DNA of 40,174 nt from a virus, in IMG/VR virus record IMGVR_UViG_3300006641_000012, positions 1 through 40,174 of that record; one strand, written 5' to 3'. The notes beneath the pieces are model-generated. The model saw nothing but the letters and a program-made list of their open reading frames with translations. It was not told where the DNA came from and did no database searches. A program made the translations under genes and the position numbers. Positions 1-5,760 of the stretch are shown here, piece by piece. Numbering within the stretch: position 1 is the stretch's first letter; the number at the start of each line of letters is the position of its first letter.

Positions 1-120
1 AGTATCAAAGTCAATCTCCACCATACCTGCTGCAAAGCCATAGGTGTAATACCAGTCTGCTGCCTGATACATCTGAAGTTGTAGATCAGACTTGTTGGCA
101 TAGTGGTTGGCAATGCGTGT
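1..120. repeat. Terminal direct repeat, left copy
   Basis: These 120 bases are identical to the last 120 bases of the window (40055-40174). The repeat lies inside the portal gene and the reading frame continues across the join. This is what an assembler leaves when a circular or circularly permuted genome is closed, so it is more likely an assembly overlap than a biological terminal repeat. The unique genome length would be 40,054 bp. Confidence 0.95.
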
Positions 121-399
121 ACGAATCTCAGCCTTTTTACGAGCTGCATCGGAAGTCATGTTGGATGAGGCACAGTTAATTGCTGGAAGAGGTGCAGTTA
201 CCTCGGCAAGGTCACGAGCTGCAATGTCAACCATGTTAGCGATGAGTGGCTTCGGATACTCATCTGAGAATTGACCGAAGAAAACATCTTGCATACGACC
301 TTGACGGACAGCAAGAACATCTGCCATACGGCGATCACGATCCATGTTGCGTGATTTAAGGCGTTCAACCTTAGCTGCAACTTCTTGAACTGAAAGCAT
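1..399 (-). CDS. Phage portal protein, N-terminal 133 codons (cut by window edge)
   Basis: This is the start of the portal gene, whose remainder lies at 38699-40174. The ATG (399-397) follows a GGAG-type ribosome site and opens with MLSVQEVAAKVERLKSRN. The 399 bases are exactly 133 codons, and the frame continues at the equivalent of position 40054, giving a full protein of 584 aa. The portal is the dodecameric ring at the capsid vertex that carries the packaging motor and the tail. The gene starts 8 bp after the terminase stop, the usual terminase-portal order. The fragment is an artefact of where the circle was opened, not a broken gene. Confidence 0.85.
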   Translation of the reverse strand, partial: MLSVQEVAAKVERLKSRNMDRDRRMADVLAVRQGRMQDVFFGQFSDEYPKPLIANMVDIAARDLAEVTAPLPAINCASSNMTSDAARKKAEIRTRIANHYANKSDLQLQMYQAADWYYTYGFAAGMVEIDFDT

Positions 400-407
400 T
401 TTTCTCC

Positions 408-2261
408 TTATGCCAAACGGCGATCTGCGGCCCACTCATCAAGGTTGATGACCTGTCGCTTTTCGGCATCTGCTCGGGTGAGGAATTCATTGTGTACGAA
501 CTTTCCGCCATACTCACCAAACTGGCAGATCTCTCTTGCTCTAATCTCACAGAACCAGAGGGCCATAACAAGATCTGTCTTGTTCTTAGTCTCTGGCGAC
601 CATGTTACTAACTGGTCAATAAGTAATCGGATGCCTTCGTGTCTATCTGAAGGCAAGTGCATCAAGTTGTCTCGATGGTGCTTACCATTGGATTCAACGC
701 TTCCAAACAAGGAAGCCATTGCAGCGACACCAAATCCAACATCCCACTTATTTCTAGAAGTAGTGTGTTCCCGAAGAAGCACACCACGACTTGCTAACCA
801 TTGCCGTAAATTCTCATCCTGTGTCAGATAACCCTGAAAGGCGTTTCGTTCAACCATCCATTCCGATGGTTTGTACTTTTCCGTAAATGTAGTGATGAGA
901 TCACGGATGGCTTGCGGTGACGGTTTAGTAATCGTAGCGGCATCCAAGATGTATCTCTTCTTCCGTCTACGATCTACAGCCATGACGACTGCCGCCGTAT
1001 CACCAACTATCGCTGGGTCAAGCCCTGCGATGATAGTGAGACCTTCTACTGTCTCGGGGTGTCCGGGATTGCCCGGAACGATTGGCCCGATCATTCTCAT
1101 TCTGTCGATAGAACCTTTAACGCAAGTCATGTTGAAGGTTGAGTCTTCATCAACATCTGCTTGTTGGTAAACCATCGACCAAGTCTTTGGGTCTAATGCA
1201 CTTCTACGCATGGATAGATACTTGCCATCCCAGCGTGGGTATAGACCGTCTTCGTCTGCCTCTTCATCGCTGCCCTGCCAAGGGCGGTCTGATTTAGGCC
1301 AAAGTGTTTTCCAGTCCTTCTGGTCTTCTGCAAACTCTAGAACTGCTGGCATGGCCAGATATGTCCAAGGTGATTTACCTGTTGGATAGCGTTCACCATT
1401 ACGGAGTTCTCTATAGAGGTCAATGGAATCTACTCGAGTTCCAAGGACTAAAAGTTTGCCGGTAGGCCCGAGACGAGTAAGGACTTCCTGTTGGATCCAA
1501 CGGATCTGCTTCTCATATTCGTGGGCATTCGACATGGTTACGCAGTCGTCTAGAATAATCAGGTCGGCTCTCGCACCGTATACCTGTCCTCCAATACCGA
1601 TTGCTTGAATCGTAGGATCCTTCTGGTCTGAGTCACGCAGTTCGTCTCCAAGGTAGACTTGCGTAGCCTGCCATGTGGCTGACTTAGACTTGAAGCCTGA
1701 GCCAGCAGCGTAAGCGAGTTGTAGCTTCTGCCACGATGGGTGAGTCAAACGCTGTTTAATAGCGTAGATAAATTCTGTTGCCTTCTGCTGTGACTTCGAG
1801 ACAATCATGATACGGACATTGGGATCCATACAGATCCGATATACCGGATAGTCAATCGAGGTAGTCATCGACTTGGCGTGTTCAGGGGGCACATTCACCA
1901 GCACATACTGGGGGCGGCCTTGCTCAAATTGCATAGAGCTATGCATCCACTCAGGTTCATTACCTTCAAGAAGGTTGATGATATTCATCTGATGTGGAAA
2001 GGTGTCTGCTTCTAGATACTCCTTGCGGAAAGTACGGAAGTCCATCTCAAGGGATTCTTCAGACTGGATGCGGCCATGCTTTGATCTAGCAGCACGAACC
2101 TTATCTACAGTCTCTTTGAATTCTTTATCCGTGGAGCGGTAGTAATCCCATAGCTTTGCTGATCTGCCGACCTGCCGCATGGCATCTTCGACTGTGCAAC
2201 CCTCTGTAATCAGACGGATTACTTTTGCCTTGATCTTGGCTGTCTCTTCTTGTTTACTCAT
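408..2261 (-). CDS. terL: Terminase large subunit with N-terminal helix-turn-helix-like region
   Basis: 617 aa. This is the ATPase/nuclease motor that packages DNA through the portal. The first ~60 residues (TEGCTVEDAMRQVGRS) look like a helix-turn-helix of the kind found in small terminase subunits; no separate small subunit was seen. A Walker A-like PPEHAKS lies near residues 125-131, Walker B LIILDD near 234-239 and a GTR coupling motif near 274. GLDPA in the second half fits the first acidic residue of the RNase H-like nuclease, followed by VERNAF and DLVMALW. The ATG at 2261 was chosen because AGGAGAG lies just upstream; a 29-residue upstream extension in the same frame lacks a ribosome site and looks spurious. 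First gene of the leftward virion arm. Confidence 0.9.
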   Translation of the reverse strand: MSKQEETAKIKAKVIRLITEGCTVEDAMRQVGRSAKLWDYYRSTDKEFKETVDKVRAARSKHGRIQSEESLEMDFRTFRKEYLEADTFPHQMNIINLLEGNEPEWMHSSMQFEQGRPQYVLVNVPPEHAKSMTTSIDYPVYRICMDPNVRIMIVSKSQQKATEFIYAIKQRLTHPSWQKLQLAYAAGSGFKSKSATWQATQVYLGDELRDSDQKDPTIQAIGIGGQVYGARADLIILDDCVTMSNAHEYEKQIRWIQQEVLTRLGPTGKLLVLGTRVDSIDLYRELRNGERYPTGKSPWTYLAMPAVLEFAEDQKDWKTLWPKSDRPWQGSDEEADEDGLYPRWDGKYLSMRRSALDPKTWSMVYQQADVDEDSTFNMTCVKGSIDRMRMIGPIVPGNPGHPETVEGLTIIAGLDPAIVGDTAAVVMAVDRRRKKRYILDAATITKPSPQAIRDLITTFTEKYKPSEWMVERNAFQGYLTQDENLRQWLASRGVLLREHTTSRNKWDVGFGVAAMASLFGSVESNGKHHRDNLMHLPSDRHEGIRLLIDQLVTWSPETKNKTDLVMALWFCEIRAREICQFGEYGGKFVHNEFLTRADAEKRQVINLDEWAADRRLA

Positions 2262-2270
2262 ATCTCTCCT

Positions 2271-2287
2271 CGCCAGCTTCGCTGGCG
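2271..2287 (-). promoter_or_regulatory. Hairpin abutting the terminase ribosome-binding site
   Basis: CGCCAGC and GCTGGCG form a perfect 7-bp stem with a 3-nt loop, ending one base before the AGGAGAG that precedes the terminase ATG. It could protect the transcript 5' end or tune translation. The structure is directly visible; the role is inferred. Confidence 0.5.
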
Positions 2288-2391
2288 TGGTCGCCAAAGA
2301 TTTTTCATTGGGTTTAGCGGTTCTGAAAAAGAACAGACTACTGGGCATTTACTAGGGGCTTTTAGGTCGCCTTTGCTCGCTAGGGCTCGCT

Positions 2392-2483
2392 CCGGCTCCC
2401 TAGAGCCGGTGTAGTCGTCTAATTACTTTAGCAAGTAATTATCCTCCTACTATATATAAGCCGGGATAAATGGGTTTTATCCC
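2392..2483. repeat. Three consecutive perfect hairpins
   Basis: Three inverted repeats follow each other: CCGGCTC/GAGCCGG (2392-2409, loop CCTA); TAATTACTT/AAGTAATTA (2420-2441, loop TAGC); GGGATAAA/TTTATCCC (2463-2483, loop TGGGT). None has a clear T-run, so simple terminators are unlikely. Between the second and third lie TATATATA and, on the minus strand, AGGAGG. They could be operators, origin structures or leader-RNA folds. Confidence 0.6.
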
Positions 2484-2494
2484 ACACTATGCCC

Positions 2495-2510
2495 TGTGAT
2501 TTGTATCACA
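2495..2510. promoter_or_regulatory. CRP/GlxR-type palindromic operator candidate
   Basis: TGTGATTTGTATCACA matches the TGTGA-N6-TCACA consensus of CRP-family regulators, including actinobacterial GlxR, with both half-sites perfect. On the minus strand TTTACA lies 17 bp upstream of GATACA, which overlaps this box, so binding could affect a leftward promoter. The match is direct; binding by a host regulator is inference. Confidence 0.5.
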
Positions 2511-2651
2511 TTCTATCCATTGTGTGTAAAAGTCCTGTTCAGAGCCTATTTTACAGCTCGAGATCCTATCAAAAATATTTTTCTGGGTACATATATACAG
2601 GGGCCCCAGCCGTTTTAAGCACTCGGGTCAATTTGTCTCCCCTGCGTGTCG

Positions 2652-2684
2652 AACCCCTATAAGCCGATAACTAACATTATGTTA
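2652..2684. repeat. AACCCCTATAA repeat and TAACAT-T-ATGTTA palindrome
   Basis: AACCCCTATAA at 2652-2662 recurs exactly at 2938-2948. Its TATAA part may be a -10-like element of early rightward promoters. Ten bases after the first copy is the 13-bp palindrome TAACATTATGTTA (2672-2684), a possible operator. No matching -35 element is obvious. Confidence 0.4.
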
Positions 2685-2840
2685 AGTGGAATTTACGGCG
2701 TGTCGAGCCGACTCGATACAGGGCAGACCCTCGGCAACTAGGCCTCTTTAAGTGTTCGCCGTTTAAGTAATCGCCTAAGACCTAGGGCATTACTCGGCAG
2801 GGCTTGGCAGGTAATCGAGGGGGCAAGGCTTGGGGAATCG

Positions 2841-2912
2841 GGCAGACCTTGGCAGACCTCGAGGCCTTGGGGTCTTGGGTCTTGGCCTTGGGTCTCGGGT
2901 CTTGGGTCTTGG
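2841..2912. repeat. Iteron-like tandem repeats (GGCAGACCT and GGGTCTT units)
   Basis: GGCAGACCTT is followed at once by GGCAGACCTC (2841-2860). Then come GGGTCTT units at 2870-2876, 2877-2883, 2890-2896 (last base C), 2897-2903 and 2904-2910, with a 6-base variant GGCCTT at 2884-2889. GGCAGACC also occurs near 2722. Short direct repeats in the only large intergenic region suit an origin or a regulator-binding array. An open frame on each strand across this stretch is only a by-product of the repeat. Confidence 0.6.
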
Positions 2913-3084
2913 AATCTTCTCTCTCTGGTATCTCTGAAACCCCTATAAATGGCTCACTTTCGAGGGGTCTCGATTCCGGCAACACGATCTAATAGGTGGT
3001 TGATTCTTTCGAGCTGCTGCCTCATAATTGAGACCTCGAGGGAATCTCTCTCTCGATTCATTACCTACAGAATGAGGCTCTACT

Positions 3085-3567
3085 ATGAAAGACATCAAGA
3101 CCGATTTACCTACTCACCTCGAGGCTAAGAATGCCCTCGATTCTCTTCTCGATTCATTCCAAGATTCTCGAATGCTTGAAGAGGTAGCAATTAAGACCGC
3201 CACGATTGGAATCGCTAACTCGATTCAGATTCGAGACTATGCACTCGGGGCGATTGGAATCACTTTAGATTCTGAAGATTCACTCGCATTCATTACGGCG
3301 ATTCAATTACTCGGCCAAGATTCGGCAGGTCTCGAGGCGATTCGAGGGGCTTATCTTTACGAGTTAGGCAACCAAGCCGAGGCGAATAAGGCACTCGATA
3401 AGTCTCTCGAGTTGCAGAATGGCTACTCTCTCGCCTTGCTTCTCCGCCGAGTTATCTCGGCAGGTTGGCCACCTGCCTCTTTCGCTTCAATGCGTAATGA
3501 GTTGCATCATAAAGTCGAGGCAGGTCTGAAAGACCTCGAGGGGGTTGCCGTAAATGCGAACCGCTAA
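3085..3567 (+). CDS. DUF4192-like protein
   Basis: 160 aa, function unknown. The C-terminal half (about residues 85-150: GAYLYELGNQAEANKALDKS, then GYSLALLLRRVISAGWPP) closely follows the helical repeat pattern of DUF4192, a family found in actinobacteria and their phages; full-length members are about twice as long, so this is a short version. It is the first gene of the rightward arm. Its leader carries ACCTACAGAA (3063-3072), also present in front of two later early genes. CTCGA and GATTC words are extraordinarily frequent in its DNA. Confidence 0.7.
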   Translation: MKDIKTDLPTHLEAKNALDSLLDSFQDSRMLEEVAIKTATIGIANSIQIRDYALGAIGITLDSEDSLAFITAIQLLGQDSAGLEAIRGAYLYELGNQAEANKALDKSLELQNGYSLALLLRRVISAGWPPASFASMRNELHHKVEAGLKDLEGVAVNANR

Positions 3568-3694
3568 CCCTGTAATTACTCTCCTCGATTCCGAGACTCG
3601 AGAGGTCTTGGTCTATGCACCTCTAAGCAAGACTCGACTTAATGCACTCGTTAAGGCTTACTCGAGGGCAGGTATCGAGGCCGTAATCGCTTAG
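3554..3694 (+). CDS. Small hypothetical protein, 46 aa
   Basis: An ATG inside the end of the preceding gene (14-bp overlap) opens a 46-codon frame beginning MRTANPVITLLDSETREVL and ending at TAG 3692-3694. It is followed 12 bp later by a terminator-like hairpin, so the two genes form a short coupled unit. The protein looks folded (alternating VITLLD, EVLVYAPL, then a helix) but matches no family I recognise. CTCGA-rich codon use is the same as in its neighbour. Confidence 0.6.
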   Translation: MRTANPVITLLDSETREVLVYAPLSKTRLNALVKAYSRAGIEAVIA

Positions 3695-3706
3695 GCCGTA
3701 AAGTGA

Positions 3707-3730
3707 GGGCAAGGCTTTCGGGTCTTGCCC
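3707..3730 (+). terminator. Hairpin terminator candidate after early block 1
   Basis: GGGCAAG and CTTGCCC form a 7-bp stem around a 10-nt loop, with flanking TAAAG (3699-3703) and CTTTA (3734-3738) able to extend it. The T-run is poor, so it may be a weak terminator or a processing site. It lies between the first early block and the leader of the second. Confidence 0.5.
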
Positions 3731-3768
3731 TTGCTTTATGTCTAAGGGAATCGAATCCCCGAGGCATA

Positions 3769-3789
3769 ACCAACCAACCTACAGAAAGA
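3769..3789 (+). promoter_or_regulatory. Early leader repeat, copy 1
   Basis: A 21-bp sequence beginning ACCAACCAACC and ending AGAAAGA is identical at 4911-4931. Each copy sits 7-10 bp before a start codon and downstream of a hairpin, and its AGAAAG end could act as the ribosome site. A 10-base part, ACCTACAGAA, also precedes the first early gene (3063-3072). It is probably a shared translation enhancer or transcript 5' end. Confidence 0.6.
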
Positions 3790-3799
3790 GAATAAGTAA

Positions 3800-4159
3800 A
3801 TGGATCAACAGAATAAAGAAAGTGAATTCCGCCCAGTTAATTGCGGCGAAATTGTCCGGCAACTCGGCAGAAATAATCTCTTAGCGATTAGCGGTGGGCG
3901 AGTGCTACAGCGTGAAACTGGTATCACTCTCCCGATTTCTAATGGCTACTCGCTAACGATTGACCTCGCTTGGAATGATACTTACACAGTAAGAAGAATC
4001 TTTACTCGTAGCGGTAAGGCAACTATTAAGGCTCAGCTCGAAGGTGTTTATTGTGAAGACCTCGGAGATGTTGCCTACTACGGCTCTTGCTTTAGGTCTC
4101 ACCCTGATTGGGGCAACAAGACTTGGCAAGACACAGTAAATGGAAAGGAATCCGCCTAA
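3800..4159 (+). CDS. Conserved-type phage protein, 119 aa, unknown function
   Basis: First gene of the second early block. The stretch YTVRRIFTRSGKATIKAQ then GVYCEDLGDVAYYGSCF resembles small uncharacterised proteins common in actinophages; I know no function for it. It appears soluble, largely beta, with three cysteines and no membrane segment. The ATG at 3800 follows the 21-bp leader. Its TAA overlaps the ATG of the next gene (TAATG), indicating coupled translation. Confidence 0.65.
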   Translation: MDQQNKESEFRPVNCGEIVRQLGRNNLLAISGGRVLQRETGITLPISNGYSLTIDLAWNDTYTVRRIFTRSGKATIKAQLEGVYCEDLGDVAYYGSCFRSHPDWGNKTWQDTVNGKESA

Positions 4160-4326
4160 TGAAACTTAATAAGAGAGGCGAGATTCTCTTCGCCGTATCG
4201 CTTGGAATAAATGCCCTGATTCTGCTCGGTCTGATTATGTGGGGTCTCGACCACCTGAACTGGGTCGGAGACCGCTACTGCTTCGAGTCTTCTCTCGAGT
4301 GCTACTTTCCAGAAGAGGGGCGGTGA
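4159..4326 (+). CDS. Small single-pass membrane protein, 55 aa
   Basis: Starts MKLNKRGEILFAVSLGIN at the TAATG overlap. A basic N-terminus precedes one hydrophobic segment (about residues 9-29), followed by a short domain with two cysteines (RYCFESSLECYF). Topology should be N-in, with the cysteine tail outside. An in-frame GTG 17 codons earlier is less likely because it would run deep into the previous gene. Unknown function; early inner-membrane phage peptides often act in exclusion or host takeover, but nothing in the sequence decides this. Confidence 0.6.
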   Translation: MKLNKRGEILFAVSLGINALILLGLIMWGLDHLNWVGDRYCFESSLECYFPEEGR

Positions 4327-4332
4327 TTCTTT

Positions 4333-4479
4333 ATGCCTCTAATGTGTGAAGAATGTAAATGCTCGAATTGGGTCTGCCTCGAGTGTGGGTATTACTCGAA
4401 TGATTGCGGCTGTAAATGCTGTGAATGCGAATGCCAAAAGCGTTCAAGCGGTGAAGGCGACAGCGAGGGGGATAAGTAA
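4333..4479 (+). CDS. Cysteine-rich microprotein, 48 aa
   Basis: Eleven of the first 34 residues are cysteine (positions 5, 8, 10, 15, 18, 25, 27, 29, 30, 32, 34), in CxxCxC, CxxC and CxCxCCxCxC spacing, followed by an acidic tail. This strongly suggests binding of several metal ions (zinc or a cluster), as in a metallothionein-like or double zinc-knuckle peptide. It starts at ATG 4333, 6 bp after the previous stop, and its TAA overlaps the next ATG. No family recognised. Confidence 0.6.
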   Translation: MPLMCEECKCSNWVCLECGYYSNDCGCKCCECECQKRSSGEGDSEGDK

Positions 4480-4589
4480 TGCCTACGATTCCGACTAAGG
4501 CGAGATGCCCCGAGTGTTCTCGGGTCTTTGATTTACTAGACGATAACGACTGCCAAGAGTGGTCTTATGGTCATGACTGCGAGGTGTAA
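4479..4589 (+). CDS. Zinc-binding microprotein, 36 aa
   Basis: Begins MPTIPTKARCPECSRVFD and ends EWSYGHDCEV. Cys10 and Cys13 with His32 and Cys34 form a likely single zinc site. The ARCPxC-RVFD...EWxYGHDCE layout is familiar from small actinophage proteins of unknown role. It overlaps the previous gene by TAATG and lies in a row of four Cys-rich or tiny genes. Confidence 0.6.
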   Translation: MPTIPTKARCPECSRVFDLLDDNDCQEWSYGHDCEV

Positions 4590-4592
4590 AGC

Positions 4593-4691
4593 GTGGCTAT
4601 GACTATTCATGCAGGAGACTGCACTACCGACTGCCCGATTTGTGTGGCGAATTGTGATTGCAATAAGTGCCGAGAGGGGGTGACTGCGTGA
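4593..4691 (+). CDS. Cysteine-rich microprotein, about 32 aa
   Basis: From GTG 4593 the frame reads MAMTIHAGDCTTDCPICV and continues NCDCNKC to TGA 4689-4691, giving six cysteines. GTG 4593 is preferred because GAGGTG (4581-4586) lies 6 bases upstream; ATG 4599 is the alternative and would give 30 aa. A CxxxCxxC...CxCxxC arrangement suggests metal binding. The frame is short, but the coupling to both neighbours and the cysteine pattern support it. Confidence 0.5.
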   Translation: MAMTIHAGDCTTDCPICVANCDCNKCREGVTA

Positions 4692-4855
4692 CTGTTCATA
4701 AGACTTGGGTCGTGATTTATTCTAGTGATCCATTGGCAAACCATGACCTAGCGAGGAGACTCGAAGGGCTTGAGTGGTGGATTACCGATAGGGCTAACGC
4801 TGAAGAAAGCAAGACAGCGACTCGAATGATTGACCTTACCAAGCTGAAAGATTAG
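4688..4855 (+). CDS. Small hypothetical protein, 55 aa
   Basis: GTG 4688 overlaps the preceding TGA (GTGA) and has GAGAGGGGG about 5 bases upstream, so it is chosen over an in-frame GTG at 4667. The protein starts VTVHKTWVVIYSSDPLAN and contains RRLEGLEWWITDRA; it looks like a compact alpha/beta domain. No family recognised. Last gene of the second early block; a hairpin follows 10 bp later. Confidence 0.55.
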   Translation: MTVHKTWVVIYSSDPLANHDLARRLEGLEWWITDRANAEESKTATRMIDLTKLKD

Positions 4856-4865
4856 TAGCCGATAG

Positions 4866-4889
4866 GGCAGGGGGAATTCTCTCCCTGCC
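4866..4889 (+). terminator. Hairpin terminator candidate after early block 2
   Basis: GGCAGGG and CCCTGCC form a 7-bp stem around a 10-nt loop. The downstream tract is TCTTCGGGTGTT, only weakly T-rich. Its position between the last gene of block 2 and the second leader repeat (21 bp downstream) mirrors the hairpin at 3707-3730. Confidence 0.5.
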
Positions 4890-4910
4890 TCTTCGGGTGT
4901 TCATCTGAAT

Positions 4911-4931
4911 ACCAACCAACCTACAGAAAGA
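4911..4931 (+). promoter_or_regulatory. Early leader repeat, copy 2
   Basis: Identical over 21 bp to 3769-3789, here ending 7 bp before the ATG of the 129-aa gene. Conservation of this leader upstream of unrelated coding sequences implies a function in transcription start or translation rather than coding. Confidence 0.6.
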
Positions 4932-4938
4932 AAGAGAA

Positions 4939-5328
4939 ATGCAAATAAAAGACAGCGACATAAAGGTTATCGAGGCTGATAACTTTTCTATTGAAACCAA
5001 ATACCGCATGACCCTCGAGCATGAAGGCGACACTTATTACTGGGTCGGATTCATTGGCGAGTATGGATTGCATGAAGATTGGTATAACTCTGATGAGAAG
5101 AAGATTTCTCAACCCGATTGGGCTGATGATGTTGATTCTCTCTTTGATGTATGCCAAGAGAAATGCGAAGAGAACGAGAAGAGTTTCGATTGGCTATGCG
5201 TAAAGGTATTGGAACTAATACCTAGTGCTACTTTCGAAAGAGATAATGACGGACAGATTCTTATCTATACCGGTCTCGAAGAAGATGAGACTGGCACAGT
5301 AAAGAAACTCGAGGTGGATAATGCCTAA
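4939..5328 (+). CDS. Acidic hypothetical protein, 129 aa
   Basis: Opens MQIKDSDIKVIEADNFSIE and is strongly acidic, with aromatic-rich YYWVGFIGEYGLHEDWY and DWADDVDSLFDVCQEK. No family is recognised. High negative charge with exposed aromatics is seen in early phage proteins that mimic DNA or bind host polymerase, but that is only a possibility. First gene of the third early block, behind the second leader copy; overlaps the next gene by 8 bp. Confidence 0.6.
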   Translation: MQIKDSDIKVIEADNFSIETKYRMTLEHEGDTYYWVGFIGEYGLHEDWYNSDEKKISQPDWADDVDSLFDVCQEKCEENEKSFDWLCVKVLELIPSATFERDNDGQILIYTGLEEDETGTVKKLEVDNA

Positions 5329-5626
5329 GTATCGAATCACCCTGAAGGAAGTAGTTCTGCATGAGTTATTCGTTGATGCAGAATCTGAATCCGAGGCAAG
5401 AGAGATCGCCGAGGGTCGAGGCATTGAGTCGGCGACTGAAGTTCAAGACGGCGGCTGGGTTGAAACTGGTGAAGTCGAAGAGTATGACGGCACTATTTCG
5501 TGGGGTGAGTTGGCACAACTAACTCACAAGACACAGGTCGAAAGATTCGGCTGGTGTATCTGCGAAGGCACAGACGGAGAAGGACAACTAGCCGAGGACT
5601 GCCCTAGAAACGAGGTGGCTTCATGA
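5321..5626 (+). CDS. Hypothetical protein with DpnD/PcfM-like N-terminus, 101 aa
   Basis: The first 35 residues (MPKYRITLKEVVLHELFVD, then AESESEAREIAEG) have the beta-beta-alpha look of DpnD/PcfM-type small domains, in which a strand pair is followed by a helix of D/AxSExEAxxIA type. The rest is acidic and ends with a CIC...C cluster that could bind metal. Family assignment is weak. The ATG overlaps the previous stop region and the TGA overlaps the next ATG. Confidence 0.5.
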   Translation: MPKYRITLKEVVLHELFVDAESESEAREIAEGRGIESATEVQDGGWVETGEVEEYDGTISWGELAQLTHKTQVERFGWCICEGTDGEGQLAEDCPRNEVAS

Positions 5627-5760
5627 CTACTGGCTTAGCGTGTGTGCCACCTAGCGAGTGGACATGGAGTGATTGCGACATCAAGGGGCATGAAGAGGGT
5701 TGCTACATGGCGACCTGCCCTGCGTGTGGCACTACCGACAGAGATTGCGAGTATAAGTGA
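5623..5760 (+). CDS. Cysteine-rich microprotein, 45 aa
   Basis: MTTGLACVPPSEWTWSDCD continues to GCYMATCPACGTTDRDCEYK. Six cysteines (7, 18, 27, 32, 35, 42) with a CxxC and His23 indicate a zinc-ribbon-like fold. The ATG overlaps the preceding TGA (ATGA), and its own TGA overlaps the next ATG. It is the fourth Cys-rich microprotein of the early arm. Function unknown. Confidence 0.55.
   Translation: MTTGLACVPPSEWTWSDCDIKGHEEGCYMATCPACGTTDRDCEYK

Larger units (their letters stand above)
2262..3084. other. Divergent intergenic control region, candidate replication origin
   Basis: About 820 bp with no credible gene separate the leftward terminase/virion arm from the rightward early genes. The region holds a hairpin next to the terminase ribosome site, three consecutive perfect hairpins, a TGTGA-N6-TCACA palindrome, a 13-bp palindrome, two copies of AACCCCTATAA and a cluster of GGCAGACCT and GGGTCTT tandem repeats. 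Such a mix suits divergent promoters plus an origin with iteron-like repeats. No strong -35/-10 pair was found by eye. Candidates are TATATA near 2452-2458 and TATAAA at 2944-2949. Origin function is inference only. Confidence 0.5.

Noticed and set aside
2262-2348. 29-residue N-terminal extension of terminase from an upstream ATG
   Set aside because: It has no ribosome site, is low quality sequence (MPSSLFFFRTAKP), and would translate through the hairpin and the strong AGGAGAG of the ATG at 2261.
2782-2992. Open frames on both strands (62 and 67 aa) across the repeat region
   Set aside because: Both are translations of the GGGTCTT/GGCAGACC repeats, start at weak codons without ribosome sites, and have low-complexity products.
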